Shown here piece after piece: positions 27,701-35,917 of a stretch of 64,000 nucleotides of DNA (positions are counted from its first letter, which is position 1; every line of letters begins with the position of its first letter). Source of the DNA: Arcanobacterium phocisimile (GTDB lineage: Bacteria; Actinomycetota; Actinomycetes; Actinomycetales; Actinomycetaceae); assembly GCF_016904675.1 (NCBI RefSeq), contig NZ_CP070228.1, positions 124,001 through 188,000 on the forward strand, in the 5' to 3' direction. The position numbers and the translations under genes were made by a program. The notes under the pieces were generated by a model. That model was not told the origin of the DNA. It saw nothing but the letters and a program-made list of their open reading frames with translations, and did not search any database.

Positions 27701-28345
27701 ACCAGCCTGCACTTTTCCAACGAGTTTTATGCTTAAAGGTTGTGTAGTCCCAGGAGGATAAGCTGAGCAGTACGAAAGGGCGTTTTCAATAGTTACATAT
27801 TGACCTTTTTCAATAGTTAGATCCTGATGAATAGCGTATTGTACTGTTTTCTTACTAGGGTCTGCATTGTCGGTGACAGTGTAATGCGTAGTTTTCTTTA
27901 TGTCGTCCCACGTCGGCTCATAGCTTGAGGAAAACATGCGCTTATAGTCAGCCACCTTTATGGTATTTGCTCTCCCTTTCCAATTGTCAACGGGGGGAAC
28001 TTCTATAGTTAGATGGGGTAAACCAGGTCGCGTAATAATGATTTCAGAAATATTGATATTCGCGGGTGCATAAAAAGAAATATCAACAATTCCTGCGTTA
28101 CACTTACCGTTCTTCCACCAGTCATTGGCATTGACTACCTTCACCGTGTCTGACTTTGTGGAGAGCACCTCAGATTTCTTTTCTTGTGGATCGAAACCTT
28201 TAGTAAAGGTAGCAGCTTCAGCTTTAGTTGATCCCATAAGGAGATAACCATTATTGGTGGAAGGCAACAGGTTAAGGCTTGAAAGTAGAACACCTGTGAC
28301 GGTGAAAAGCGAAGTTATTATATTTCTTTTGCGGACTTGTTTCAT
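24746..28345 (-). CDS. Large LPxTG-like surface protein, probable pilus tip adhesin
   Basis: A 1199-aa secreted protein from the ATG at 28345, which follows GAAGGAAC; an upstream in-frame start adds 25 unrelated residues. A signal peptide with charged KQVRKRN start opens it. A long N-terminal region has repeated Trp/Tyr-Gly segments that look beta-propeller-like (NWLYGISQGRVG, NDLWGGINVG). A DUF11-like domain spans about 680-800, and a SpaA/Cna-B domain about 1040-1150 with E-box YFLVETKAPTG. The C-terminus is a sorting signal: LPRSG near residue 1167, a hydrophobic stretch and RRQH tail. Follows the shaft pilin gene and is AT-richer than the housekeeping neighbours. No sortase is nearby, so anchoring depends on a distant enzyme. 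Confidence 0.85.
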   Translation of the reverse strand: MKQVRKRNIITSLFTVTGVLLSSLNLLPSTNNGYLLMGSTKAEAATFTKGFDPQEKKSEVLSTKSDTVKVVNANDWWKNGKCNAGIVDISFYAPANINISEIIITRPGLPHLTIEVPPVDNWKGRANTIKVADYKRMFSSSYEPTWDDIKKTTHYTVTDNADPSKKTVQYAIHQDLTIEKGQYVTIENALSYCSAYPPGTTQPLSIKLVGKVQAGGFCEDRARYSQPAIFAGGSGERKLSRPSIGSLKEIAAKYTTKTRVPLLYYSPIDATDERYLGFVANENYPQNRILARLESYKDSHGDPVDASKVVSKEGPRTLSAEEKRNGVSTYVTAAIPDAQSRDRSQLFRQIPGQSSFNTIGKETGWVVNALAYNPEDNWLYGISQGRVGNHSSPYSEPAGYQGKFYTITKDDPCFPAGHLLQIHPVTGEVKNLGRVTAPGTNNYAFQGKENTTTPNDLWGGINVGTFTKNGQYVVSNASTSGTGALYSVNINNVTAQPINNAQKWINTSKRLTSDWWPDSFLRGPDYGRNKDRSGRAWSEDYTPLYVPEQANNGFTKKQHIAGDYIWGIQNGWNSDVAKDVKKVFIERINTLDGTVHRWDISGLRTRAGQSIPSGHQWGKAWAAGNSILGFGTASSGATADQIQIQITNPESNNPAFSLVSRDSLAPKSYNSNGTSSISVDENVVDLEIRKTRKDISETEVIWDIEVKNVSKDTTSSGFIAYDTIPKDFVVTELQSNNSSTPIPAGTTNKSFSVGNWSAYVGTPIANGNTVVEAIHGQLEPGNSAILTIKATRKNNSLPTDCVENVAGVIGFDRDPNTKHVTVDNSGLDEFGNKTNGEYGDVDRYRKDKDGKLREYGDITSDNYCKASITVEKRIVEPGQEKTEHDQRTFPADANTAGWEFTTNSGEQKVLLDGLEGKTFTDANLQERTPQSQSVLKTSNGTESDKKGTAKWLVKSSADVKDVSLTESQQEGFSLVKQTDIKNAKCTYTTGIGTTPKNLEFTNVESPSNPGVKFNIPFNKRKGADITCVFDNAKLENKGKVTVKKAEYDPKMDKPTVLENLGGAEFSVYAANTDKSSPDYTKVLHSIKYEENQEDHGLSFEVKPGQTYFLVETKAPTGLSLLPQPLKLETYLDNDAVKVRTDNTLSGTVQGQDNSITITVNDVKTGNLPRSGGPGISLFGILALGLFGVTTTLIRRQHNV

Positions 28346-28751
28346 CGTTGTTCCTTCAATGATCGAATATTGTTGCCGGTGAGTCTTTTTGATTTTGTGG
28401 CGTTTAGGAGTGGGGGTCACTTAACGTCTAATACTGCGGCGATAATGTTGCTAAAGCTTATATGTGGTTTATACGTAGGGCAACCTTTCAGTTCGTGGTC
28501 TATTTACCCCACGAGATCGGTTATGTAGGCCAGAATGTTATAACTGACGAACTCTCCATAGGTTTCCAAGGATCAAGAAGTGGGCCAAGGGATTTGAAAC
28601 TGAACTAGATATTGGCCAGCTATTCTTCAGGCGTGGAAATAAACTTTGGGTGGCTTGTCTACTGGGTAATAGGCAAGCCACCCAAAGATGCGTTAACAAA
28701 CAAATTTATTTTTGTTTATCAACGTAAAGGAATGATTCCTTCTTGAAAGTT
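28346..28751. other. Gap between the two pilus genes
   Basis: No coding sequence is supported. It contains the terminator-like hairpin after the shaft gene (28644-28687) and about 300 bp before the tip gene that must hold a promoter if the hairpin works efficiently. No clear -35/-10 pair stands out. Confidence 0.5.
28644..28687 (-). terminator. Terminator downstream of the shaft pilin gene
   Basis: Arms 28644-28661 and 28670-28687 (CTTTGGGTGGCTTG core) form an 18-bp stem with one G-U pair and an 8-nt loop. On the minus strand the stem is followed by TTTATTT. It would limit read-through from the shaft pilin into the tip gene, giving more shaft than tip transcript. Confidence 0.85.
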
Positions 28752-30524
28752 TTAGGCTTTCTTGCTGTTGCGTTTAGCGGCGAAGATTCCACCACCGATA
28801 ATCGCTGCGCCAAGCAGACCGAAGATCGTGATACCAGCGCCACCAGTGAGTGGAAGCTTTGGCTTGGACTTGATGTTGATAACATCAACCGTGCGGAAAA
28901 GCGTTTGGATATTGTCGGTGATGGAACTAGCGGATTCCTCAACTGTCGTTTTGGTTGTCTCTGATTCTGGTATAACCTTGCCTTCTTCATCAAGCTTCCA
29001 AGTTGATTCTGTTGTAATCTTTTGGACATTCGAAGCGTCGATAGTGAAGAAAATTGGTTTAGGATTCAGCTCAAACCCTGCAGGTGCTTCTATTTCGACA
29101 AGTGCATATTTTTTATATGTTGCATCTTTTGCCTCTGAGTCTTCGAGATTGTTTGCGTGAAGACCATCAATAACAACTTTTCCGGTGTCTTTTGCGGTGG
29201 TCCACTTGTTTGTATTTCCCACCTTCACAGGGGTCTTATAGTCGATTCCGTCTTCGGTGACACCGTAAACCTGGAAAACTGCGTCCGGAAGGGGCTTTCC
29301 TGTATCATCCTTCTTGACGATCTCGATTTTTCCCCAAGCGGATACAACAGTTTTTGTTTTAGCGCCCTTCCCTGGCTCTGATGGTGGAGTAGTCGGGTTT
29401 TTCGTTATATCGCCTTTACCGGAGCCGTTATTTTTGAATACAATCGCTTTGTTTGGAATAATTCCTGACTTTTTGACTGTGGGCTGGAAAATTAAGTAGG
29501 CTTTTAATTCGTTCTGGTTGTCAGCTGCTTTTGCCTTTCCAAGTTTGTTTAGTCCGGGTACGTCAAAAGCTACAAACAGTTTCTGACCTTTAATGGTCAC
29601 TTTATAGTCAGAATCCTGAACTAAACTGGTTGTGTTGCTCTTAAATGATGAAAGTGCTTTTTCTTTAGAAATTGCTGTTGATAGAAAAACTCGTGAATTG
29701 GTTGTTAACTCTAATTTTTCATCTAAGTGATCGAAGAACGCAAACTCATTAAGATTTGTTTCTAGGCCATCTTTTTGGTCTTTAAGATCGAGTACTTTGG
29801 TAGCTGGAATTGATGCCTCGATTGTGTAGGTAATGGTATCGCCGACGTTCGATTTAGCGTCATCTACAAACTTTGTGTTTTCGTCCTTGGAGTTTTTTGG
29901 ATAAATCCAAATGCCATAATTACCGTCCGTGTCGACAAGCCATTCAGTCTGGTTCTCAGGGTTTGTTGTAGGTAAGAAGATTAATGAATCCGGAGCGGCT
30001 TTATATGTAACCTCTCCTACAGTTGAATTTGTTTCCCTCAGGATGTACACGCCGAGCTTAAGGTCTTTCCAATCGATCTCGCCTTTATTTCCGGTCTTAA
30101 AAGAACCATTTGCACCCGGGGTTGCGTTTTCAGGCGTTTTGGAAGGTGTTAACATGTCCTGTGTGACGTCAGATGCTGATAGCTTGGCTAGCGCGGTGAG
30201 TTGCGCAACGTCTGTAATGTCAATTGGCTTTCCGGAAAATGTCCCAAATTTACTAGAAATTGGAAATTTGGTTACTTGCGAAAGTGAAAATTCAATTCCT
30301 TGAATTGTCTTTTGTCGAGGGCTACTATCAAGCTTTATTCCATTTGCTGGAGAGCCAGCTTTACCTTCGTCGTCATATTTGACTAGGTGTATATTTCCCT
30401 TTTTGCTGGCGTCAATGACCGAGTCTGGCGCTTTGCCATTGTCCGCTTGGGCGATACCGCCCGTGAGGACTAGGGCGCCTGCGGTGACGGCAACAACGGC
30501 CATCTTGCGCAATTTATTAAACAT
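28752..30524 (-). CDS. Major pilus shaft protein (SpaA/FimA-type isopeptide pilin)
   Basis: A 590-aa secreted pilin; the ATG at 30524 follows AGGAGAAC. Signal peptide MFNKLRKMAVVAVTAGALVLTGG. The pilin motif YPKN near residues 208-211 supplies the lysine used by pilus-specific sortases to polymerise subunits. Two E-box-like segments are visible (VYILRETN near 160 and ALVEIEAPAGF near 470), which support internal isopeptide bonds in SpaA/Cna-B domains. The C-terminal sorting signal is LPLTG near residue 557 followed by a hydrophobic helix and KRNSKKA. This set is diagnostic of a sortase-assembled shaft. AT-rich, and no class C sortase is encoded alongside. Confidence 0.92.
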   Translation of the reverse strand: MFNKLRKMAVVAVTAGALVLTGGIAQADNGKAPDSVIDASKKGNIHLVKYDDEGKAGSPANGIKLDSSPRQKTIQGIEFSLSQVTKFPISSKFGTFSGKPIDITDVAQLTALAKLSASDVTQDMLTPSKTPENATPGANGSFKTGNKGEIDWKDLKLGVYILRETNSTVGEVTYKAAPDSLIFLPTTNPENQTEWLVDTDGNYGIWIYPKNSKDENTKFVDDAKSNVGDTITYTIEASIPATKVLDLKDQKDGLETNLNEFAFFDHLDEKLELTTNSRVFLSTAISKEKALSSFKSNTTSLVQDSDYKVTIKGQKLFVAFDVPGLNKLGKAKAADNQNELKAYLIFQPTVKKSGIIPNKAIVFKNNGSGKGDITKNPTTPPSEPGKGAKTKTVVSAWGKIEIVKKDDTGKPLPDAVFQVYGVTEDGIDYKTPVKVGNTNKWTTAKDTGKVVIDGLHANNLEDSEAKDATYKKYALVEIEAPAGFELNPKPIFFTIDASNVQKITTESTWKLDEEGKVIPESETTKTTVEESASSITDNIQTLFRTVDVINIKSKPKLPLTGGAGITIFGLLGAAIIGGGIFAAKRNSKKA

Positions 30525-30726
30525 TTGTTCTCCTGTTGTCGTGCTGTGGACTTGTGTCCATAACATTCGCTGAGTAGCACGTTTCATGATCAAATGTGCT
30601 CCCGGCAGATGATCTTACGCAGGGCAAACTATTAGCCACGAACGTGATACCTATCAGTCTAGATTATGGCTTGGCTGATTCTGATATATATTATTGTGAC
30701 GTGATATTTCTAATATGTATAATGTG

Positions 30727-30756
30727 TAATTAGCCCGAGTTTTGAAAAGGTGTCAA
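30727..30756 (-). promoter_or_regulatory. Possible promoter of the pilus shaft gene
   Basis: On the minus strand a perfect TTGACA (30751-30756) lies 18 bp from TAATTA (30727-30732). It is about 200 bp upstream of the shaft start, so the leader would be long and AT-rich. The -10 is weak, and alternatives exist closer to the gene. Confidence 0.3.
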
Positions 30757-30787
30757 ATCGTTATTGATTTCAGAAGTTTAGCAACGC

Positions 30788-33412
30788 CTAGATATAGTTC
30801 TTTTTTGTGGCGATTCGTAACGCAATCCAACCCAATGGCACACGGCCCCAGAAGGTGAACAAACGATAGAGCACCGCGGTTGATAACGCCACTGAATACG
30901 GAATACCGGCAAGTACCAAACCACCGGTCAACGCTGCTTCCACCGGGCCGATACCACCAGGGGAGGGAACCAACGAACCCACCGAATTCGAAATCAGATA
31001 CGTGACCGCCAAGGTCACCAGCGGCAACTGGTAGCCGAACGCGCCCAACGCAAAGCCGAAACAGGCAATGAACGCAATGGTCATAATGAGTGAGCCAAGC
31101 AACCCCAACAGCAACCGTTGCGGATGAGTGCCCAGCCAGACCAGGCGCGGCCAAATCTGCTCCACAGTCGGTTGGATCTTGCGTAAAATCCACCGGCGCA
31201 ACGGTTTAATGAGGAATATTGAACCGAGAGCTGCCACACCAACCGTAATACCGATCATGACCGATTCTGACGGCATTGACAGCGAACCTAGCTCACCGGT
31301 AATCAACGTCAAAACAGCTAGCGACAAAATCGTGGTCACAAATTGCGCTACCTGCACCACTGTCACAGTCGCAACAGCGGCCGCAGTCGCCACATTCTTC
31401 TTCTGTAAGAACCGCATATTAAGCGCTGCTGGACCAATACCGGCCGGTGCCACTAACGTCACTAACGAAGCTGCGATTTGAATAATAATTGATTGCCCCA
31501 GCGGAACATGTTCACGCGTATAGGCTTTCAACGTGATCGCCGCACCCAAATATGTCAGCAAACCAGCAGAGAAGGACAAGATCATCCACATCATATTTGC
31601 TGACTTAATCGCCGCTGCCAGCTCCTCAAAGTTCACCGAAGCAGCCAGCAAGTACACGGCGATTACACCGATTGACACCGTAATAATCGTCTTCGGTGAG
31701 AAGCGTTTAACCTCAATAGGCTCCATCGAACCCATATCTGGTAGTCGCTCTTCAAGTACTTGCCGTACTGTCTGAAAATCCTTCGCCTTCGGAAAATCTT
31801 CCCGCGTACGTGCCGGCATCAGCGTTTTTTGAAGCAGTGGAGCCAAGGACATGATGCGTTCGAACGGAATTGCGCGCGACAACGAATCCACTGCACGATT
31901 AATCCCCACAACACCCGAGAGCATAGCCAAACTCTGTGCCAAATCAACCAACCGCACAGTTTCACCAGTCATAATCGAACCAGCTTGCCACTGGGTGATC
32001 TGCAAACCGGCATCGCTGTAGCGCACACAGCCAGCGTGTATATCGCCGTGAGATAATCCGCGCAGGTGGGCAGTTTGCACCGTCTGCCAGAAAGCATCGA
32101 GCTGTTCATCGGTGATTATTTCGCCATCGACGTCGTCGAGCAAAACCGACGACGACGTTCGGTACACGATACATACCGATGAATCTGCGTGCGCACTGCC
32201 GACAAATAGCTGTTCGGAAATACCGGCGTCCTCGGTAGCAAGTTGCATAAGGATATGATGCTGGGCGGCATCGTGAAGCGTACGCGAATTTTCTCGATAG
32301 GCAACCTTGAACCGTAACTGTCGCCAAAGGTCTGCGAGTACGCTAACAATAAGCTGATCTTCGTCAAGAACGTGAACGTAGAAGGTTTCGCCATGAATAT
32401 CTCGCACCACATACATGCGTGAAACAGATTCTGGCCGAAAAGCTGGGAAAGAAGATCGGATGCCGGCCGATAAATCGGCTGCGTTTACCCCAGAAGCTGG
32501 CGAAATGGTCGAGATCTGCTCTGTGATTTCAAGGGCATCGCCAACCTGGCGTTCGTCATCAGATTTGTTCCACATGGTTGCGAGTCGTTGCAAAGCACTC
32601 ATGTCGATATAGCCGATCGGGCTGCGTGCCTGAACCGTCCAGGCCGATACGGAATCAGCGACGTCGGCGTCGTAGCGGATGACATCAACCGGGTCGATTC
32701 CGGAGCGGCGAATAAGATCCACAAGATGGGTGCCGGTGAGCCGGCGCGGTAACGTTCCGATGATAAATCGGGTACAAAACGCAACTCCGATACCGAGCAA
32801 AATTGTGGCCACCGCATTGGGTGGAGTGTTCATGCCCTGCAAGGCTGCAAGTACGATAACGATGATGGTCAGAATCCAGCCCCAACGTACCAGTCGAGAT
32901 CCTCGATAGGTGCCGGCGACGATGAGCAGTGCACTAATAACGGCAAGATACGGGATCGGTTCGGTAAACATTTTTAGTGGACTGACCGTCGAAATCCACT
33001 CTTGGCGCATGGCGTATTCGATGAAGAAGCGTGAAGACTGAACGAGTACGACGGTGCTCGCTGAGGCGGCAACTGCAGTAGCTAACGCACGCCATCGCCG
33101 ACGGATCAGCATATCTAAAATGAGAGTGATTGGCAGGAAGAAAGAAACCAAACCCTGCACGGTGTTGATTGGGATAAAAAGGATCTGTTCAACGAAACTT
33201 GATGTTGCTGCACGTACGTCACTTGTGACGCCTAGAACCGTCAGGCGAGCATATAAGGCCAGAAAAACCACCCCGGCAACGGACACAAATGCAACGAAGG
33301 CTCCTACGAGATCGGCTGGTTGCCGGATCCACCGCTGAGGTGCATCAACAACAAGGACGTCACGCGCAGGTGCTTTTTTTACGTCAGTTAACGGGTGAGT
33401 TTGACTGTTCAC
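30788..33412 (-). CDS. Flippase-like (UPF0104/LPG synthase TM) protein with degenerate kinase-like domain
   Basis: An 874-aa membrane protein starting with GTG at 33412. N-terminal membrane part with about six segments (residues 35-220), a soluble middle of about 330 residues, and a C-terminal eight-segment domain (580-870) with SPGGIGPVEAAL, the signature of the lysylphosphatidylglycerol-synthase transmembrane/UPF0104 family. The soluble part has HGDIHAGCV near residue 455, like the kinase catalytic loop, but Asn is replaced by Cys and the following DFG-like segment reads ITQWQAG. That suggests an inactive, sensing kinase fold. A role in moving a lipid or lipid-linked sugar across the membrane is an inference. 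Confidence 0.8.
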   Translation of the reverse strand: MNSQTHPLTDVKKAPARDVLVVDAPQRWIRQPADLVGAFVAFVSVAGVVFLALYARLTVLGVTSDVRAATSSFVEQILFIPINTVQGLVSFFLPITLILDMLIRRRWRALATAVAASASTVVLVQSSRFFIEYAMRQEWISTVSPLKMFTEPIPYLAVISALLIVAGTYRGSRLVRWGWILTIIVIVLAALQGMNTPPNAVATILLGIGVAFCTRFIIGTLPRRLTGTHLVDLIRRSGIDPVDVIRYDADVADSVSAWTVQARSPIGYIDMSALQRLATMWNKSDDERQVGDALEITEQISTISPASGVNAADLSAGIRSSFPAFRPESVSRMYVVRDIHGETFYVHVLDEDQLIVSVLADLWRQLRFKVAYRENSRTLHDAAQHHILMQLATEDAGISEQLFVGSAHADSSVCIVYRTSSSVLLDDVDGEIITDEQLDAFWQTVQTAHLRGLSHGDIHAGCVRYSDAGLQITQWQAGSIMTGETVRLVDLAQSLAMLSGVVGINRAVDSLSRAIPFERIMSLAPLLQKTLMPARTREDFPKAKDFQTVRQVLEERLPDMGSMEPIEVKRFSPKTIITVSIGVIAVYLLAASVNFEELAAAIKSANMMWMILSFSAGLLTYLGAAITLKAYTREHVPLGQSIIIQIAASLVTLVAPAGIGPAALNMRFLQKKNVATAAAVATVTVVQVAQFVTTILSLAVLTLITGELGSLSMPSESVMIGITVGVAALGSIFLIKPLRRWILRKIQPTVEQIWPRLVWLGTHPQRLLLGLLGSLIMTIAFIACFGFALGAFGYQLPLVTLAVTYLISNSVGSLVPSPGGIGPVEAALTGGLVLAGIPYSVALSTAVLYRLFTFWGRVPLGWIALRIATKKNYI

Positions 33413-33421
33413 TCCTCCATC

Positions 33422-35605
33422 TTATCGAGCATTGCGTAAACGTAGCGAGTTGGCGACGACGATGACTGACGAACTAGCCATCGCAATCGCAGCCAGGCCG
33501 GGTGCAATTATTCCGAAAACGGCCAACGGGATAGCGAGGAGGTTGTATCCGAACGCCCAGGCTAGATTTTCTTTAATGATACGTAGCGTCTTGTGGCCGA
33601 TGCGCAGCATCTTGGGGATGACGTTGATACGCGATTCGACGATGGTGACGTCGGCGCTGGCTTGGGCCACATCGGTTCCCGACCCCATGGCGATAGAAAG
33701 ATCGGCTGCGGCGAGGGCAGCGGCGTCATTGATACCGTCGCCCACCATCGCCACCTTCTTACCTTCGGCGCGTAGCTGGGTGATGATGGCGTATTTATCT
33801 TCCGGTAGCACGTTGGCGTGAACGGTGGTGATCCCGAGCTGGTTGGCGATGGTGGTGGCACTGGCGAGGTTGTCGCCGGTGATCATCATCGGTTCGATTC
33901 CTTGTTCACGCAACCAGGTAAGTGCTTCGATGGCGTCGGTGCGAATGGTGTCGCTCAAGACTACGTAGCCATAGAATTCCATGCGACTACCGCAGGCGAC
34001 GATTGTGCCAGGCTCATTAAGGGCTGGGACCGGCACCTGGTTTTCCCGCAGCCACGCGAGGCTGCCGGCGAAGATCTGTTCGTCGTTCCAGCGGGCGGTT
34101 AATCCGCGGCCGACTTCTTCACGTACGTCGGTGACGGTGGCCGGTTCGACGCCGCGGTTGTGTGCGCCAGATACGAGTGCGCGCGCTAACGGATGATGCG
34201 AGTGGGCTTCGATGCCGGCAAGTACCGCGAGCGTATCGGTTGCGGTGTGGTTGACGACGTCGGCGATGGTAAGTTCGCCGGTGGTGAGGGTGCCGGTTTT
34301 ATCGAGTGCGATTGCGTCCAGCGAGTGGGCGTTTTCCAAGGCTTCTGGGCCGGAAATGAGGACGCCGTGCTGGGAGAGGCGGCCGGAGCCGACGAGCAGT
34401 GCGGTTGGGGTTGCTAAACCTAACGCACAGGGGCAGGCGACAACGAGCACAGTGATGGCTGACGATAGTGCCATATCGAGGGAGTTGTCGAAGACGAAGA
34501 TCCGCGCAAGCAAAGTGGCGAGCGCAATAAGGAGTACGCCAGGTACGAATACGGATGCGATTTGGTCGGCGAGACGCTGGATGGGGGCTTTGCCTACTTG
34601 TGCTTGTTCAAGCAGTCTGCCCATCTGTGCCAGTGTGGTGTCCGAGCCGACGCGGGTTGCGCGAATACGCAAGGATCCGTTGGTGAGGATGGTTGCGCCG
34701 ATGACGGCGTCACCTTCGTGCACGTCAATCGGGGTGGATTCGCCGGTGATGAGGGATGCGTCGATTGCGCTGGATCCAGAAACGACGATTCCGTCGGTTG
34801 GAATTTTTTGGCCGGCGTGTACGGCGAAAATGTCTCCGACGGCGAGATCGGTTGCCGGGATGGTTTCATCAGCTGGGCTGCCGTCGGCTCGTTGAACGAG
34901 CTTAGCTGAGGGTGCTCCGGTTGAGAGCAGGAGGCGCAGGGCATCGCCGGCGTGGCGCCGGGAGCGCGATTCGAGCCAGCGTCCCAACAGCAGGAAGGTG
35001 ACGATCATGGCTGCTGATTCGACGTAGATATGGGTGTGGCCGTGAGCGTCGAGGCTGAGTAGTCCGCTCATCGACATGGTGTAGCCGATATGCCCAGCGC
35101 CGCCGAAGAATAGCGCCCATAGTGACCAGGCCATCGAGGTGACGACGCCGAGGGAAACCAGGGTGTCCATAGTTGACGAGCCGTGGCGGCCGGCGGAGAA
35201 TGCCGCTTTGTGGAAGGGCCATCCGCCCCAGAAAGCAACGGGGATTCCCAGTGCGGTGATGAACCATTGCCAGCCAGCGAACTGCCAGGCCGCGATCATG
35301 GATAGGGCGATGATGGGAACGCTCAAGATGACGGACACGATGAATCGGCGTCGAAAATCGTTACTGCGGGCAACAGAATCGGAAGTGTCGAGCGTGTCGT
35401 CTTCCAGGACGCTTGCGCCGTATCCCGCTTTTTCGACGACAGAGATGAGATCTGCGTTCGATAGTTCTGCTGGAAATTCGACGTGGGCGCGTTCGGTTGC
35501 CAAGTTGACGACGGCGGTGACGCCTGGGACTTTGTTGAGTTTCTTTTCCACGCGAGTCGAGCATGACGCACATGTCATGCCCGTAATCTTGAGGTCGACG
35601 TTCAC
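33422..35605 (-). CDS. copA: Copper-exporting P-type ATPase
   Basis: A 727-aa P1B-type ATPase. One N-terminal metal-binding domain (GMTCASC, Cys12 and Cys15), eight membrane segments, the transmembrane CPC motif in VACPCALGLATP that defines Cu(I) transport, the phosphorylation site DKTGTLT, the HP motif SHHPLA, and GDGINDAAAL. It should pump Cu(I) out of the cytoplasm. The start is GTG at 35605, overlapping the copZ stop as GTGA, so expression is coupled. No CsoR-like regulator or recognisable copper operator is in the window. Confidence 0.96.
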   Translation of the reverse strand: MNVDLKITGMTCASCSTRVEKKLNKVPGVTAVVNLATERAHVEFPAELSNADLISVVEKAGYGASVLEDDTLDTSDSVARSNDFRRRFIVSVILSVPIIALSMIAAWQFAGWQWFITALGIPVAFWGGWPFHKAAFSAGRHGSSTMDTLVSLGVVTSMAWSLWALFFGGAGHIGYTMSMSGLLSLDAHGHTHIYVESAAMIVTFLLLGRWLESRSRRHAGDALRLLLSTGAPSAKLVQRADGSPADETIPATDLAVGDIFAVHAGQKIPTDGIVVSGSSAIDASLITGESTPIDVHEGDAVIGATILTNGSLRIRATRVGSDTTLAQMGRLLEQAQVGKAPIQRLADQIASVFVPGVLLIALATLLARIFVFDNSLDMALSSAITVLVVACPCALGLATPTALLVGSGRLSQHGVLISGPEALENAHSLDAIALDKTGTLTTGELTIADVVNHTATDTLAVLAGIEAHSHHPLARALVSGAHNRGVEPATVTDVREEVGRGLTARWNDEQIFAGSLAWLRENQVPVPALNEPGTIVACGSRMEFYGYVVLSDTIRTDAIEALTWLREQGIEPMMITGDNLASATTIANQLGITTVHANVLPEDKYAIITQLRAEGKKVAMVGDGINDAAALAAADLSIAMGSGTDVAQASADVTIVESRINVIPKMLRIGHKTLRIIKENLAWAFGYNLLAIPLAVFGIIAPGLAAIAMASSSVIVVANSLRLRNAR

Positions 35606-35832
35606 TTTACGTTGATGCTTTCCACGGTGTAGTTTCCGGCTTCGCTGACTGCTTCGCGGATGTCGGCGTCGGAAATTGGTGATTCGGATTCGAAGGTGAC
35701 AATCGAGGTTGCGCCGGCGTTAAGGTCAACGTTGATGTTGGATACGCCTGCTAGTTCGGCGAGTTCTTCGGTGACGTGGTTGGCGCAGTGGCCGCAGGTC
35801 ATGCCGGAGATTTCGAGAGTTGTTTGAGACAT
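35602..35832 (-). CDS. copZ: Copper chaperone CopZ
   Basis: A 76-aa heavy-metal-associated domain protein with GMTCGHC (Cys13, Cys16). It should bind Cu(I) and deliver it to CopA, encoded immediately after with a 4-bp overlap. Two adjacent ATGs are available (35835 and 35832); the second has better spacing from AAAGGA. A strong hairpin lies 28 bp upstream of the start. Confidence 0.94.
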   Translation of the reverse strand: MSQTTLEISGMTCGHCANHVTEELAELAGVSNINVDLNAGATSIVTFESESPISDADIREAVSEAGNYTVESINVK

Positions 35833-35859
35833 CATAATTCCTTTCGTTTTTAACTATTT

Positions 35860-35895
35860 CGCCCCGCTACTAATCATGGCACAAGTAGCGGGGCG
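35860..35895 (-). terminator. 12-bp perfect hairpin between the 487-aa gene and copZ
   Basis: CGCCCCGCTACT (35860-35871) and its exact complement (35884-35895) enclose 12 nt. It begins 22 bp after the stop of the preceding gene, as a terminator would, but on the minus strand it is followed by AAATAGTT, not a U-run, and then by the copZ ribosome site. It may be a terminator, or a structured 5' leader of copZA mRNA. Confidence 0.6.
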
Positions 35896-35917
35896 AGGGA
35901 AGACGTCATTTCGTGGC

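Noticed and set aside
33880-33900. GGTTCGATTCC-like sequence resembling a tRNA T-arm.
   Set aside because: Inside copA with no cloverleaf around it; no tRNA was found in the window.
34212-34895. A 227-codon open frame opposite copA.
   Set aside because: It lies wholly within copA on the other strand; copA is certain from its motifs.
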